Below are positions 34,779-44,854 of a stretch of 64,000 nt of DNA, piece by piece (the first letter of the stretch is position 1; each line of letters starts with the position of its first letter). The stretch lies in NCBI GenBank assembly GCA_016803235.1, contig JADCLI010000033.1:1-64000 (forward strand), read 5' to 3'. This stretch comes from Pimelobacter simplex. GTDB lineage: Bacteria > Actinomycetota > Actinomycetes > Propionibacteriales > Nocardioidaceae. The position numbers and the translations under genes are program-made. The notes below the pieces were generated by a model that was not told where the DNA came from, did no database searches, and was given only the letters and a program-made list of their open reading frames with translations.

Positions 34779-35954
34779 ATGACCACCGTGGACCTCCCGC
34801 TGCTGCCGCTGGGCCGTGGCACGGACGCGCTCTCCGAACGCGGCGTCGACTGCCCCGGCGACCTGCCGGCGCCCTCCGACCCGGACCTGGTGGCGCGCGC
34901 CCGCGCGGCCAAGGAGAAGCTCGGCGACCGGCTGTTCGTGCTCGGGCACCACTACCAGCGCGACGAGGTCATCCAGTTCGCCGACGTCACCGGCGACTCG
35001 TTCAAGCTCGCCCGTGACGCGGCCGCACGGCCCGACGCCGAGTACATCGTCTTCTGCGGCGTGCACTTCATGGCGGAGTCCGCCGACATCCTCACCGGCC
35101 CGGACCAGAAGGTGATCCTGCCCGACCTCGCCGCCGGCTGCTCGATGGCCGACATGGCGCGGATCGCCCAGGTGGAGCGCGCCTGGGAGGCACTCGCCGC
35201 CGCCGGCGTCCAGGACGTCGTCGTCCCGGTCACCTACATGAACTCCAGCGCCGACATCAAGGCGTTCTGCGGCCGCAACGGCGGCGTCGTGTGCACCTCG
35301 TCCAACGCCGAGGTCGCCCTCGACTGGGCCTTCCAGCAGAGGGGTGAGGACACCAAGGTCCTCTTCCTGCCCGACCAGCACCTCGGGCGCAACACGGCCG
35401 TCCTCCAGCTCGGCTACTCCCTCGACGAGTGCGTCGTGTGGAACCCGCTCCTCCCCAACGGCGGGCTGAGCGCCGAGGAGCTCGCCGGCGCCCGGATGAT
35501 CCTGTGGAAGGGCCACTGCTCGGTCCACGGCCGGTTCTCCGCCGACGTCATCGACGAGCTGCGCGCCAAGGTCGAGGACCTCAACGTCCTGGTCCACCCC
35601 GAGTGCCAGCACGAGGTCGTGCTCAAGGCCGACCTCGTCGGTTCCACCGAGTTCATCATCAAGACCATCGAGGCGGCACCCGCCGGCTCGAGCTGGGCGA
35701 TCGGCACCGAGCTCAACCTCGTGCAGCGCCTCGCCAACGCGCACCCGGACAAGAACATCATGTTCCTGGACCGCAACGTCTGCTACTGCTCGACGATGAA
35801 CCGGATCGACCTCCCCCACTTCGTGTGGGCGCTGGAGAACCTCGTCGAGGGCGTCGTCGTCAACCAGATCGAGGTCGACCCGCAGACCGAGGCCGACGCC
35901 CTGACCGCACTCCAGCGGATGCTGGACCTCCCGGGCAAGTCCCACCGTGACTGA
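34779..35954 (+). CDS. nadA: Quinolinate synthase
   Basis: A 391-residue long-form NadA. It condenses iminoaspartate with dihydroxyacetone phosphate to quinolinate, the precursor of NAD. Three cysteines expected to hold the [4Fe-4S] cluster can be placed: Cys93 in [10 protein letters not shown], one in [12 protein letters not shown], and one in the C-terminal [29 protein letters not shown] is the phosphate-binding start. nadB and nadC are not in the window, unlike the usual nadABC operon, so they must lie elsewhere or the gene has been moved. The stop overlaps the next gene by 8 nt. Confidence 0.97.
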   Translation: MTTVDLPLLPLGRGTDALSERGVDCPGDLPAPSDPDLVARARAAKEKLGDRLFVLGHHYQRDEVIQFADVTGDSFKLARDAAARPDAEYIVFCGVHFMAESADILTGPDQKVILPDLAAGCSMADMARIAQVERAWEALAAAGVQDVVVPVTYMNSSADIKAFCGRNGGVVCTSSNAEVALDWAFQQRGEDTKVLFLPDQHLGRNTAVLQLGYSLDECVVWNPLLPNGGLSAEELAGARMILWKGHCSVHGRFSADVIDELRAKVEDLNVLVHPECQHEVVLKADLVGSTEFIIKTIEAAPAGSSWAIGTELNLVQRLANAHPDKNIMFLDRNVCYCSTMNRIDLPHFVWALENLVEGVVVNQIEVDPQTEADALTALQRMLDLPGKSHRD

Positions 35955-36315
35955 CACCCTGCCCGCCTGCCCCGAGTGCTCGTGCGCGTACACCTACGAG
36001 ATGGGTGAGCTCCTCGTCTGCCCGGAGTGCGCCCACGAGTGGTCGCCCGCCGAGGCCGCGGCGGCAGCCGACGAGGCAGCGGCTGCCGATGCCGTCCGCG
36101 ACGCCAACGGCAACCCGCTCGCCGACGGCGACGACGTGATCGTGGTCAAGGACCTCCCGGTCAAGGGCGCACCCAAGCCGATCAAGTCCGGCACCAAGGT
36201 CCGCAACATCCGCCTCGCCGCACCCGACACGCGGGTCGGCGACCACGACATCGACTGCAAGGTCGACGGCTTCGGCCCGATGCAGCTCAAGTCCAGCCTG
36301 GTCCGAAAGGCCTGA
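35947..36315 (+). CDS. PhnA/YjdM-family zinc-ribbon protein
   Basis: A 122-residue protein. The N-terminal zinc ribbon has two CxxC-like pairs ([10 protein letters not shown] and CPECAHEW) and the C-terminal PhnA domain starts [23 protein letters not shown]. Despite the name, a role in phosphonate breakdown is not established. The start (GTG 35947) overlaps nadA by 8 nt; the next gene starts 2 nt after its stop. An alanine-rich linker joins the two domains. Confidence 0.9.
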   Translation: MTDTLPACPECSCAYTYEMGELLVCPECAHEWSPAEAAAAADEAAAADAVRDANGNPLADGDDVIVVKDLPVKGAPKPIKSGTKVRNIRLAAPDTRVGDHDIDCKVDGFGPMQLKSSLVRKA

Positions 36316-36317
36316 TC

Positions 36318-36914
36318 GTGTTCAAGCGCACCAAGTCCCCCGCCGCCGAGCCGGCCACCCCGGCCGCTGTCGAGGGCAAGGCCGGCGGCAAGGGCCGCCC
36401 GACGCCGACCCGCAAGGAGGCCGAGGCCGCGGCCAAGGCGCGCGCCAAGGCGCCGACCGACCGGCGGGAGGCGTCGCGCCGCCAGCGCGAGTTCCGCGCC
36501 GAGGAGAGCCGCAAGATCCGCCAGGGCATGAAGAGCGGCGACGAGCGCTACTTCCTGCCCCGCGACAAGGGCCGGGTCCGCCGGTTCATCCGCGACTACG
36601 TCGACCGGCGCTTCTCCCTCGTGGAGATGGTCATCCCGCTGATGATCATCGGCCTCATGCTCGGCTACACCGGGAACTCCGCTCTGGTGCAGGCCAGCAG
36701 CATGGTGCTGCTGGCGACGGTCCTGTTCGTCGTGACCGACATGCTGGTGCTGCGCTTCCGGCTGCGCCGCGAGCTCAAGACGCGCTTCCCCGACGAGCCG
36801 CTCAAGGGCACGACCTACTACGCGCTCACCCGGTCGATGCAGATGAAGTTCATGCGGCTGCCCAAGGCTCGCGTCAAGATCGGCCAGCCGCTTCCCGAGG
36901 ACTACGACAAGTAG
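36318..36914 (+). CDS. DUF3043 membrane protein (Rv2206 type)
   Basis: A 198-residue actinobacterial protein: about 75 charged residues rich in Lys, Arg and Ala, the KFLPRDKG-like KGRVRRFIRDYVDRRFS segment, two transmembrane helices (about 105-150), and a C-terminal conserved region with TYYALTRSMQMKFMRLPK. The function is unknown. GTG 36318 has GAAAGG upstream. It ends the nadA-YjdM-DUF3043 gene set and is a marker of the mycobacterial-type gene order. Confidence 0.9.
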   Translation: MFKRTKSPAAEPATPAAVEGKAGGKGRPTPTRKEAEAAAKARAKAPTDRREASRRQREFRAEESRKIRQGMKSGDERYFLPRDKGRVRRFIRDYVDRRFSLVEMVIPLMIIGLMLGYTGNSALVQASSMVLLATVLFVVTDMLVLRFRLRRELKTRFPDEPLKGTTYYALTRSMQMKFMRLPKARVKIGQPLPEDYDK

Positions 36915-36928
36915 CACCAAGCGTGCGC

Positions 36929-36934
36929 TAGGTT
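36929..36934 (+). promoter_or_regulatory. -10 element, leaderless start of the EthD-domain gene
   Basis: TAGGTT then 8 nt, then ATG 36943; it begins 15 nt after the DUF3043 stop. Confidence 0.5.
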
Positions 36935-36942
36935 TCGGGCGC

Positions 36943-37599
36943 ATGAAGGTCATCGCAGCGCTGCACGGCCCCGGTCCGGTCCTGCTCGAGCCCACCTTCC
37001 GCGCGGAGATCGCCGCGACCGGCGCCTCGCGGCTCCAGGTCAACCTCGACGACGACGCCGTGGCCGCGGCGATGAGGTTCTGCCCGGGCACGCCGATCAC
37101 CGCCGTGGCGACGGTGTGGACCGAGCACGACGCGGCGGGCCTCCTCGACGTCGTACGACGGCACGACCCGGACGCGCACGCCTGGTCCGTCGAGGAGCGC
37201 GAGCCCCTGGTGCCGCCCGCGGTGGCCGACGGAGAGCGGGCCGACGCACTTGCGAACCTGGCGTTCCTGCGTCGCCCGGGGGCCATGCCGCACGCGGAGT
37301 GGCTCTCCGACTGGCTGGACCGGCACACCCAGGTGGCGATCGACACCCAGGGCACCTTCGGCTACGTCCAGAACCCGGTCGTCGAGCACCTGAGCGCCGG
37401 CGGACGGGACGTGGCCGGCATCGTCGAGGAGCTGTTCCCGATGGCGGCGATGGCCGACCAGCACGCGTTCTACGGCAGCGGCGGCGACGAGGAGGAGCTC
37501 CAGCGCAGGTTCACCACGCTGATGGACAGCTGCGCCCGGTTCGGCGCCGCCGAGGGCCTCGACCTGGTGCCGACCAGCCGCTACGTGTACGCCCTGTGA
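36943..37599 (+). CDS. EthD-domain protein
   Basis: A 218-residue protein that resembles the EthD/dimeric alpha-beta barrel family. The N-terminal half begins MKVIAALHGPGP; the C-terminal half (VEELFPMAAMADQHAFYG, then EEELQRRFTTLMDSCARF) is typical of EthD-domain proteins. EthD was described beside ether-degrading P450s but the general role is unknown. The gene stands alone and converges on the aldo/keto reductase across 13 nt. Confidence 0.7.
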   Translation: MKVIAALHGPGPVLLEPTFRAEIAATGASRLQVNLDDDAVAAAMRFCPGTPITAVATVWTEHDAAGLLDVVRRHDPDAHAWSVEEREPLVPPAVADGERADALANLAFLRRPGAMPHAEWLSDWLDRHTQVAIDTQGTFGYVQNPVVEHLSAGGRDVAGIVEELFPMAAMADQHAFYGSGGDEEELQRRFTTLMDSCARFGAAEGLDLVPTSRYVYAL

Positions 37600-37612
37600 G
37601 ACTGGAGCCGGA

Positions 37613-38623
37613 CTAACCCAGGATCTCCGAGCGGCGCGGCGACCGGGTCAGCGCAGGGTCGGTGGTGACGACGCCGTCGAGCGCCCGGTCGATCGCGGCG
37701 AGCGTGTCGGCGTCGAGCGTGGTGCCGGCCGCCTTGACGTTCTCGGTGACCTGCTCGGGCCGGCTGGCACCGATGATCGCCGCGGAGACGTTGTCGTTCT
37801 GCAGCACCCAGGCGACGGCGAGCTGGGCGAGCGACAGGCCGGCCTCCTCGGCGATCGGCTGCAGCAGCTGCACGCGCTCGAGCACGTCGTCGCGCAGCCA
37901 CCGGCTGATGTCGTCGGCGCCGCCCTTCTCGTCGGTGGCCCGGGAACCGGCCGGCGGCGCCTGGCCGGGCCGGTACTTGCCGGTCAGCACGCCCTGGGCG
38001 ATCGGCGACCACACGATCTGGCCGATGCCGAGCTCCTGGCAGGCCGGCACGACCTCGGCCTCGATGACCCGCCAGAGCATGGAGTACTGCGGCTGGTTGG
38101 AGACCAGCGGCACCCGCAGCTCGCGGGCCAGCTCGGCGGCCGCGCGGATCTCCTCGGCCCGCCACTCCGAGACCCCGATGTAGAGCGCCTTGCCCGCCCG
38201 GACGACGTCCGCGAAGGCGACCATGGTCTCCTCGAGCGGCGTCTCGTGGTCGTAGCGGTGGGCCTGGTACAGGTCGACGTAGTCCGTGCCGAGCCGGCGC
38301 AGCGAGCCGTCGATCGACTCCAGGATGTGCTTGCGGGACAGCCCGTGGTCGTTGTGCCTGCCGGGCCCGGTCGGCCAGAAGACCTTGGTGAAGATCTCGA
38401 GGCCCTCGCGCCGCTCCCCCGCCAGGGCCCGGCCGAGCACGGTCTCGGCGGCGGTGTTGGCGTAGACGTCGGCGGTGTCGAAGGTGGTGATCCCCTCGTC
38501 GAGCGCGCGCCGTACACAGGCCAGCGCGCCGTCCTCCTCGACCTGGGAGCCGTGAGTGATCCAGTTGCCGTAGGCGATGGCCGAGATGCGGAGGCCACTC
38601 GCCCCGAGGTTGCGAATCTCCAT
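37613..38623 (-). CDS. Aldo/keto reductase (voltage-gated K-channel beta-like)
   Basis: A 336-residue (beta/alpha)8-barrel oxidoreductase. Catalytic tetrad can be placed: Asp in TFDTADVYANT, Tyr of the same motif, Lys in FTKVFW and His in YQAHRYD. NADPH binding is by IIGASRPEQVTENVKA. It reduces aldehydes or ketones; the substrate is unknown. The 5' end is divergent from the GNAT gene with overlapping leaderless promoters. Confidence 0.94.
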   Translation of the reverse strand: MEIRNLGASGLRISAIAYGNWITHGSQVEEDGALACVRRALDEGITTFDTADVYANTAAETVLGRALAGERREGLEIFTKVFWPTGPGRHNDHGLSRKHILESIDGSLRRLGTDYVDLYQAHRYDHETPLEETMVAFADVVRAGKALYIGVSEWRAEEIRAAAELARELRVPLVSNQPQYSMLWRVIEAEVVPACQELGIGQIVWSPIAQGVLTGKYRPGQAPPAGSRATDEKGGADDISRWLRDDVLERVQLLQPIAEEAGLSLAQLAVAWVLQNDNVSAAIIGASRPEQVTENVKAAGTTLDADTLAAIDRALDGVVTTDPALTRSPRRSEILG

Positions 38624-38629
38624 GGCCCG

Positions 38630-38635
38630 ACCCTA
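38630..38635 (-). promoter_or_regulatory. -10 element, leaderless start of the aldo/keto reductase gene
   Basis: TAGGGT on the minus strand, 6 nt before ATG 38623. Confidence 0.6.
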
Positions 38636-38662
38636 GTGCGCAAGGCCACATCGGGCCCCTGA

Positions 38663-38668
38663 CAGGAT
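38663..38668 (+). promoter_or_regulatory. -10-like element of the GNAT/AzlCD unit
   Basis: CAGGAT (first base off consensus) then 7 nt, then ATG 38676. It lies 28 bp from the divergent aldo/keto reductase -10. Confidence 0.4.
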
Positions 38669-38675
38669 GACCGGC

Positions 38676-39194
38676 ATGGTCGTTGCTGACGTCTCCGTAC
38701 GGGTCGCCTGGCCCGCCGACGCCACCGGGATCGCGGCGGTCCAGCTCGGCGCCTGGCAGCAGCGGTACGACGCCGCCCCGGCGCTCGACGCCAGCACCCT
38801 CGCCGAGGCGTGGCGCCAGTCCCTCTCCCGGCCGCCGGAGGCCCGGCACCGTGCCCTCGTCGCGCTGGCCGGCGACCAGGTGGTCGGCTTCGCGCTGACC
38901 GGCCCGAACACCGACCCCGACGCCGACCCGGCGGCGGACGGCGAGATGGCGGAGTTCACGATCGCGCCCGGCGCGGCCCGCGCGGGCCACGGGTCGCGCC
39001 TGCTGCAGGCCTGCGCCGACACGCTGGGCGCCGACGGCTTCCGTCGTGCGGTGTGCTGGGTCGACGCCACCGACGACGCGCTGCGAGCCTTCCTGTCCAG
39101 TGCCGGCTGGGACGCCGACGGCGCCAGCCGCGAGCTGGCCGACGAGTCCGGCGCGACGCTCAAGCAGGTCCGGCTGCACACCGCGCTGGCGTAG
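38676..39194 (+). CDS. GNAT-family N-acetyltransferase
   Basis: A 172-residue acetyltransferase with VRVAWPADATGIAAVQ at the N-terminus, FTIAPGAARAGHGSRLLQACA (the acetyl-CoA loop, Q/RxxGxG/A variant) and the C-terminal strand AVCWVDATDDALRAFLSSAGW. ATG 38676 was chosen over 38667 because of the -10-like element. The following azlC gene starts 4 nt after its stop, so it may be co-transcribed with an amino-acid exporter. Substrate unknown. Confidence 0.88.
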   Translation: MVVADVSVRVAWPADATGIAAVQLGAWQQRYDAAPALDASTLAEAWRQSLSRPPEARHRALVALAGDQVVGFALTGPNTDPDADPAADGEMAEFTIAPGAARAGHGSRLLQACADTLGADGFRRAVCWVDATDDALRAFLSSAGWDADGASRELADESGATLKQVRLHTALA

Positions 39195-39198
39195 CGCC

Positions 39199-39861
39199 GT
39201 GGCCGAACCGACGCGGCGCAGCGTGGTCCGTGACAGCCTGGGCGTCGCGGTCGCCACCGGCACCTACGGCCTGAGCTTCGGCGCGGTCGGCGTCGCGTCG
39301 GGTCTGAGCCTGGCCCAGACCTGCGCGCTGTCGCTGGTCATGTTCACCGGCGCCTCCCAGTTCGCATTGGCCGGGGTGCTGGGCTCGGGCGGCACGGCCC
39401 TCGCAGGAGCCCTGACCGCGCTCCTGCTCGGCACCCGCAACGCGCTCTACGGCCTGCGGATGGCGCCGCTGTTGGGCTACCGCGGCTGGCGCCGGTACGC
39501 CGCCGCCCACGTGCTCATCGACGAGTCGACCGCGATGGGCGCGACCCGGCCGACTCGGGAGCTGGCCCGCACCGGGTTCGTGACGACCGGCGCGACCATC
39601 TTCGTGCTCTGGAACCTCAGCACCCTCCTCGGGGCGCTCGCCGGCGGGCGGCTCGGCGACCCGCGCGACCTGGGCCTCGACGCCGCCGTCGGCGCCGCCT
39701 TCCTGGCCCTGCTCTGGCCCCGGCTGACGACGCCGGCGCTGAGGGCGACCGCGGCACTGGCCGCGGTCGTGGCCGCCGGCGCGGTGACGGTGACGCCGGC
39801 GGGAGTGCCCGTGCTCGTCGCTGCCGGAGTCGCCGTCCTGGTGGGAGCGCTGAGCCGATGA
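39199..39861 (+). CDS. azlC: AzlC-family branched-chain amino-acid exporter subunit
   Basis: A 220-residue membrane protein with the AzlC start (RRSVVRDSLGVAVATGTYGLSFGAV) and the TGASQFALAGVLGSG motif, then five to six further hydrophobic segments. With AzlD it exports branched-chain or related amino acids. Its GTG start is 4 nt after the GNAT gene. Its stop overlaps azlD by 4 nt (ATGA), as in the bacterial pair. Amino-acid specificity is not shown. Confidence 0.92.
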   Translation: MAEPTRRSVVRDSLGVAVATGTYGLSFGAVGVASGLSLAQTCALSLVMFTGASQFALAGVLGSGGTALAGALTALLLGTRNALYGLRMAPLLGYRGWRRYAAAHVLIDESTAMGATRPTRELARTGFVTTGATIFVLWNLSTLLGALAGGRLGDPRDLGLDAAVGAAFLALLWPRLTTPALRATAALAAVVAAGAVTVTPAGVPVLVAAGVAVLVGALSR

Positions 39862-40166
39862 CACTGTGGTGGGCCGTGCTCGGCGCCGGCATCGGCTGCT
39901 ACCTGCTCAAGATCGCGGGGCTGTCGGTGCCGGCGCGGATCCTGGGCAACCCGCTGGTGGCGCGGATCGCCGACCTGATCCCGGTGGCGCTCCTCTCGGC
40001 CCTGGTCACCGTGCAGGTGCTCGCCGCGCCCGAGGGACGCGCGCTCGTGCTCGACGCCCGGGTGCTCGCGCTGGGCGTGGCGGTGCTGCTGCTCCTGGCC
40101 CGGGCGCCGTTCCTGGTCGTGGTCTTCGGCTCGGCCGCGGCGGCGGCGCTGGTCCGGCTGCTCTGA
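39858..40166 (+). CDS. azlD: AzlD-family transporter subunit
   Basis: A 102-residue protein with three hydrophobic segments and the AzlD-type start (WWAVLGAGIGCYLLKIAG). The start overlaps azlC by 4 nt. It ends 10 nt before the convergent dapB stop, with no obvious hairpin. Confidence 0.92.
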   Translation: MTLWWAVLGAGIGCYLLKIAGLSVPARILGNPLVARIADLIPVALLSALVTVQVLAAPEGRALVLDARVLALGVAVLLLLARAPFLVVVFGSAAAAALVRLL

Positions 40167-40175
40167 GGGTGCGGC

Positions 40176-41615
<1,440 letters not shown>

Positions 41616-41685
41616 TCACGACATCGGTCCTCTCTCGCCGCCTCGGCGCGCGTGCTCGTCCTGACCGGCGAGACCCTGGAGAGAC

Positions 41686-43437
41686 GTGACCCAGACCGAC
41701 CGCAGTGCCCCGAACAAGACCCGAGCCGCCGAGCTCGCCGACGCACTGAGCACGCCGGCGGCGGACGTCGTACCGCACCCGGCGCTGGACCAGGCGGTCG
41801 AGGTCGACGGTCCGGTACGCCGGGGCATCGACCCCCTCGTCTTCGGCGTCTCCGCCGTCGTGAGCGTCGCCTTCGTCGTGTGGGGCCTGGTCGGCACCGA
41901 CTCGCTCGGCACCGCCTCCGGCAAGGCGCTGGACTGGGTGATGACCAACACCGGCTGGCTGTTCGTGCTCACCTCCAGCGGATTCGTGGTGTTCGTCGTG
42001 TGGCTGGCGATGAGCAAGTACGGCACCATCCCGCTCGGACGCGACGACGAGGAGGCGGAGTTCCGCACGACGTCGTGGATCGCGATGATGTTCAGCGCCG
42101 GCATGGGCATCGGCCTGATGTTCTACGGCGTCAGCGAGCCGCTCTCGCACTTCGTCGACCCGCCGCCGGGCACCGCCGGGGACGCCGACGCCGCCGCGCA
42201 GACCGCGATGGCGACCACGATGTTCCACTGGACGCTCCACCCGTGGGCGATCTACGCGGTCGTCGGCCTCGCGATCGCCTACGGCGTCTACCGCAAGGGC
42301 CGCGTCCAGCTGATCTCGGCGGCCTTCGTGCCGCTGCTCGGCGAGCGGGCCTCCGGCGGGGCCGGCAAGGTGATCGACATGTTCGCGATCTTCGCGACCC
42401 TGTTCGGCTCGGCGACCTCGCTGGGCCTCGGCGCCCTGCAGATCAGCAGCGGCCTCGAGATCGTCGGCGGCATCGGCCCGCTCGGCAACGGCGTCCTGGT
42501 CGGGATCATCGCCGTGCTCACGGTCGCGTTCGTGCTCTCGGCCGTCTCCGGCGTCGCCAAGGGCATCCAGTGGCTCTCGAACATCAACATGGTGCTCGCC
42601 GTCGTGCTGGCGCTGTTCCTGTTCGTGGTCGGCCCCACCGTGTTCATCCTCAACCTGGTGCCGACCTCGCTCGGCAGCTACGTGCAGGACCTGGCGATGA
42701 TGGCGGCCCGCACCGGCGCCGAGGGCGCGGAGACCGAGGCCTGGCTGAGCGGCTGGACCGTCTTCTACTGGGCCTGGTGGCTGTCCTGGACGCCGTTCGT
42801 CGGCATGTTCATCGCGCGCATCTCGCGCGGGCGCACCATCCGCCAGTTCGTCACCGGCGTGCTGCTGGTCCCGAGCGTGGTCAGCGTGATCTGGTTCTGC
42901 ATCATGGGCGGCACCGCCATCGACCTGCAGCGCGACGGCACCGACATCGCGAACGCCGACGGCCTCGAGGCCCAGCTCTTCGGCACCCTCGACGCGCTCC
43001 CCCTCGCCACCGTCGCCAGCATCCTGGTGATGCTGCTGGTCGCGATCTTCTTCGTCTCCGGCGCCGACGCGGCGTCGATCGTGATGGGCAGCCTCTCCGA
43101 GCGGGGTACGACGGAGCCACGGCGTGCGGTGGTCATCTTCTGGGGCGTCGCGACCGGCGCCGTGGCCGCGGTGATGCTGCTCGCCGGCGGCGAGGACGCG
43201 CTGACCGGCCTCCAGACGATCACCATCGTCGCGGCACTGCCGTTCGTGGTGATCATGATCGGCCTCGCCGCCGCGCTGGTGCGCGAGCTGCGCACCGACC
43301 CGATGGTCGTGCGCCGGCGGTACGGCGAGGAGGCGGTCGAGCAGGCCGTCATCGCCGGCGTCACCGAGCACGGCGACGACTTCGTGCTGTCGATCGAGCC
43401 GGTCGACCCCGAGCCCGAGGTCGTCTCCCCGCAGTGA
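41686..43437 (+). CDS. BCCT-family transporter (betaine/carnitine/choline type)
   Basis: A 583-residue protein with twelve transmembrane helices. The helix 3 glycine stretch SAGMGIGLMFYGVSEP (GMGIG core) is typical of sodium-coupled family members, and the aromatic substrate region has FYWAWWLSWTPFVGMFIARISRGRT. The C-terminal 70 residues are acidic and cytoplasmic, as in osmosensing members. It imports a quaternary ammonium compound such as glycine betaine; which one is unknown. GTG 41686 has GGAGAGAC upstream. The 160-nt region before it holds no other gene and no riboswitch that I recognise. Confidence 0.94.
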   Translation: MTQTDRSAPNKTRAAELADALSTPAADVVPHPALDQAVEVDGPVRRGIDPLVFGVSAVVSVAFVVWGLVGTDSLGTASGKALDWVMTNTGWLFVLTSSGFVVFVVWLAMSKYGTIPLGRDDEEAEFRTTSWIAMMFSAGMGIGLMFYGVSEPLSHFVDPPPGTAGDADAAAQTAMATTMFHWTLHPWAIYAVVGLAIAYGVYRKGRVQLISAAFVPLLGERASGGAGKVIDMFAIFATLFGSATSLGLGALQISSGLEIVGGIGPLGNGVLVGIIAVLTVAFVLSAVSGVAKGIQWLSNINMVLAVVLALFLFVVGPTVFILNLVPTSLGSYVQDLAMMAARTGAEGAETEAWLSGWTVFYWAWWLSWTPFVGMFIARISRGRTIRQFVTGVLLVPSVVSVIWFCIMGGTAIDLQRDGTDIANADGLEAQLFGTLDALPLATVASILVMLLVAIFFVSGADAASIVMGSLSERGTTEPRRAVVIFWGVATGAVAAVMLLAGGEDALTGLQTITIVAALPFVVIMIGLAAALVRELRTDPMVVRRRYGEEAVEQAVIAGVTEHGDDFVLSIEPVDPEPEVVSPQ

Positions 43438-43441
43438 CGTC

Positions 43442-43477
43442 CAACGTTGCCGTGGGCTCTCGCCCACGGCAACGTTG
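43442..43477. terminator. Bidirectional terminator between BCCT and pitrilysin genes
   Basis: Perfect 16-bp stem (43442-43457 with 43462-43477) with a TCTC loop lies between the stops of the convergent genes, 4 nt from each. Confidence 0.85.
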
Positions 43478-43480
43478 ACG

Positions 43481-44854
43481 TCACGCCGGTCCGACCAGCG
43501 CGAGCAGCTCGGGCCGGCCGAAGACCTCGGCGGCGATCTCGCGCACCTCCTCGAGCGTGACCGCCTCGATCCGGGCGATCACCTCGTCGATGCCGAGCAC
43601 CTCGCCGTTGACCAGCTCGTTCTTGCCCAGCCGCATCATCCGGGAGCCGGAGTCCTCGAGGCCGAGGATCATCCCGCCGACCAGCTGGCCCTTGCCACGG
43701 ACCAGCTCGTCCTCGGTGATCCCGTCCTCCGCGATCAGCCGCAGCTGCTCGCGGACCACGGCCAGCACCTCGTCGGTGCGGTCGGGCAGGCAGCCCACGG
43801 CGACCCCCACGATGCCGGAGTCGGCGTAGTGGCTGGCGAAGGAGTAGACGGAGTAGGCCAGCCCGCGGACCTCGCGGACCTCCTGGAACAGCCGGCTCGA
43901 CGTGCCGCCGCCCAGGGCAGTGTTGAGCACGCCGAGCGCGTAGCGACGCTCGTCGTCACGGGTCAGACCCTCGCGGCCGAGGACCAGGTTGACCTGCTCG
44001 AACGGGCGGTCCACCCGCCCGTCGGCGGCGGTCACCCTCGGCCGGCGCCGGGCCGACGTCGTGCGCGGGGCGATCGGCGCGGCCGGCTCGCCGAGCCAGC
44101 CGTGGCGGCCGAACGCCTTCTTCACCGTGCGTACGACGGCCGCGTGGTCGAGCGCGCCGGCGACCGAGATGACGGTGTTGGCCGGCGCGTAGTGGCGCCG
44201 GTAGAAGCGCTTGATCTGCCCCGGGGTCATCGCCTCGATCGAGCCCGTGGTGCCGGCGATCGGACGCCCCAGGCCGGAGTCGGCGCCCCAGGCCAGCTCG
44301 GCCAGGAGGTTCTGGACGACGTCGTCGGGGTCGTCGTCGTGCATCGCGATCTCGTCGAGGATGACGTCGCGCTCGGCGTCGACGTCGTGGGTCGCGATGA
44401 CCGAGCCGGTGATCATGTCGCCGAGCACGTCGACGGCCAGCGGCAGGTCGTCGGAGAGCACCCGGGCGTGGAAGCAGGTGTACTCCTTCGCGGTGAAGGC
44501 GTTGAACTCACCGCCCACCGCGTCGAGCTCGATGGAAATGTCGAGCGCGGAGCGCTCGGTGGTGCCCTTGAACAGCAGGTGCTCGAGGAAGTGCGAGGCG
44601 CCGTGGGTCTTCGCGGTCTCGTCGCGCGAGCCCACGCCGACCCACACGCCGACCGACGCGGAGCGGGCGCCGGCCATCTGCTCGGTGACGATGCGCAGCC
44701 CGGACGGCAGCTGCGTGCGTCGTACCAGCGAGGTCACCTGGCCGGCCTGGTCGCGCACGGTCTCGAGGGTCCGGGTCGACCCCCCGGCACGGGAAACGGC
44801 CGACGGCCGGCCAGCGGAGCGCTGGCCGGCCGTCGTGGAGCTGGTGGTGCTCAC
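43481..44854 (-). CDS. M16-family zinc peptidase (pitrilysin, PepR type)
   Basis: A 457-residue M16 peptidase. The inverted zinc motif is HFLEH with a downstream glutamate in [13 protein letters not shown]; the C-terminal half has the usual [28 protein letters not shown] region. It degrades peptides in the cytoplasm; mycobacterial and corynebacterial homologues next to pnp are called PepR or YmxG. The GTG at 44854 overlaps the pnp stop (GTGA), but the first 32 residues are low-complexity and include a 16-bp hairpin at 44801-44835; an in-frame GTG at 44758 is a possible alternative start. Confidence 0.92.
   Translation of the reverse strand: MSTTSSTTAGQRSAGRPSAVSRAGGSTRTLETVRDQAGQVTSLVRRTQLPSGLRIVTEQMAGARSASVGVWVGVGSRDETAKTHGASHFLEHLLFKGTTERSALDISIELDAVGGEFNAFTAKEYTCFHARVLSDDLPLAVDVLGDMITGSVIATHDVDAERDVILDEIAMHDDDPDDVVQNLLAELAWGADSGLGRPIAGTTGSIEAMTPGQIKRFYRRHYAPANTVISVAGALDHAAVVRTVKKAFGRHGWLGEPAAPIAPRTTSARRRPRVTAADGRVDRPFEQVNLVLGREGLTRDDERRYALGVLNTALGGGTSSRLFQEVREVRGLAYSVYSFASHYADSGIVGVAVGCLPDRTDEVLAVVREQLRLIAEDGITEDELVRGKGQLVGGMILGLEDSGSRMMRLGKNELVNGEVLGIDEVIARIEAVTLEEVREIAAEVFGRPELLALVGPA
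44801..44835 (-). terminator. Strong hairpin just after pnp, inside the 5' end of the M16 peptidase frame
   Basis: Perfect 16-bp inverted repeat (44801-44816 with 44820-44835) with a 3-nt loop, 16 nt after the pnp stop on the transcript. It looks like a terminator or processing site, yet falls within codons 7-18 of the peptidase frame if the GTGA start is correct. Confidence 0.55.
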
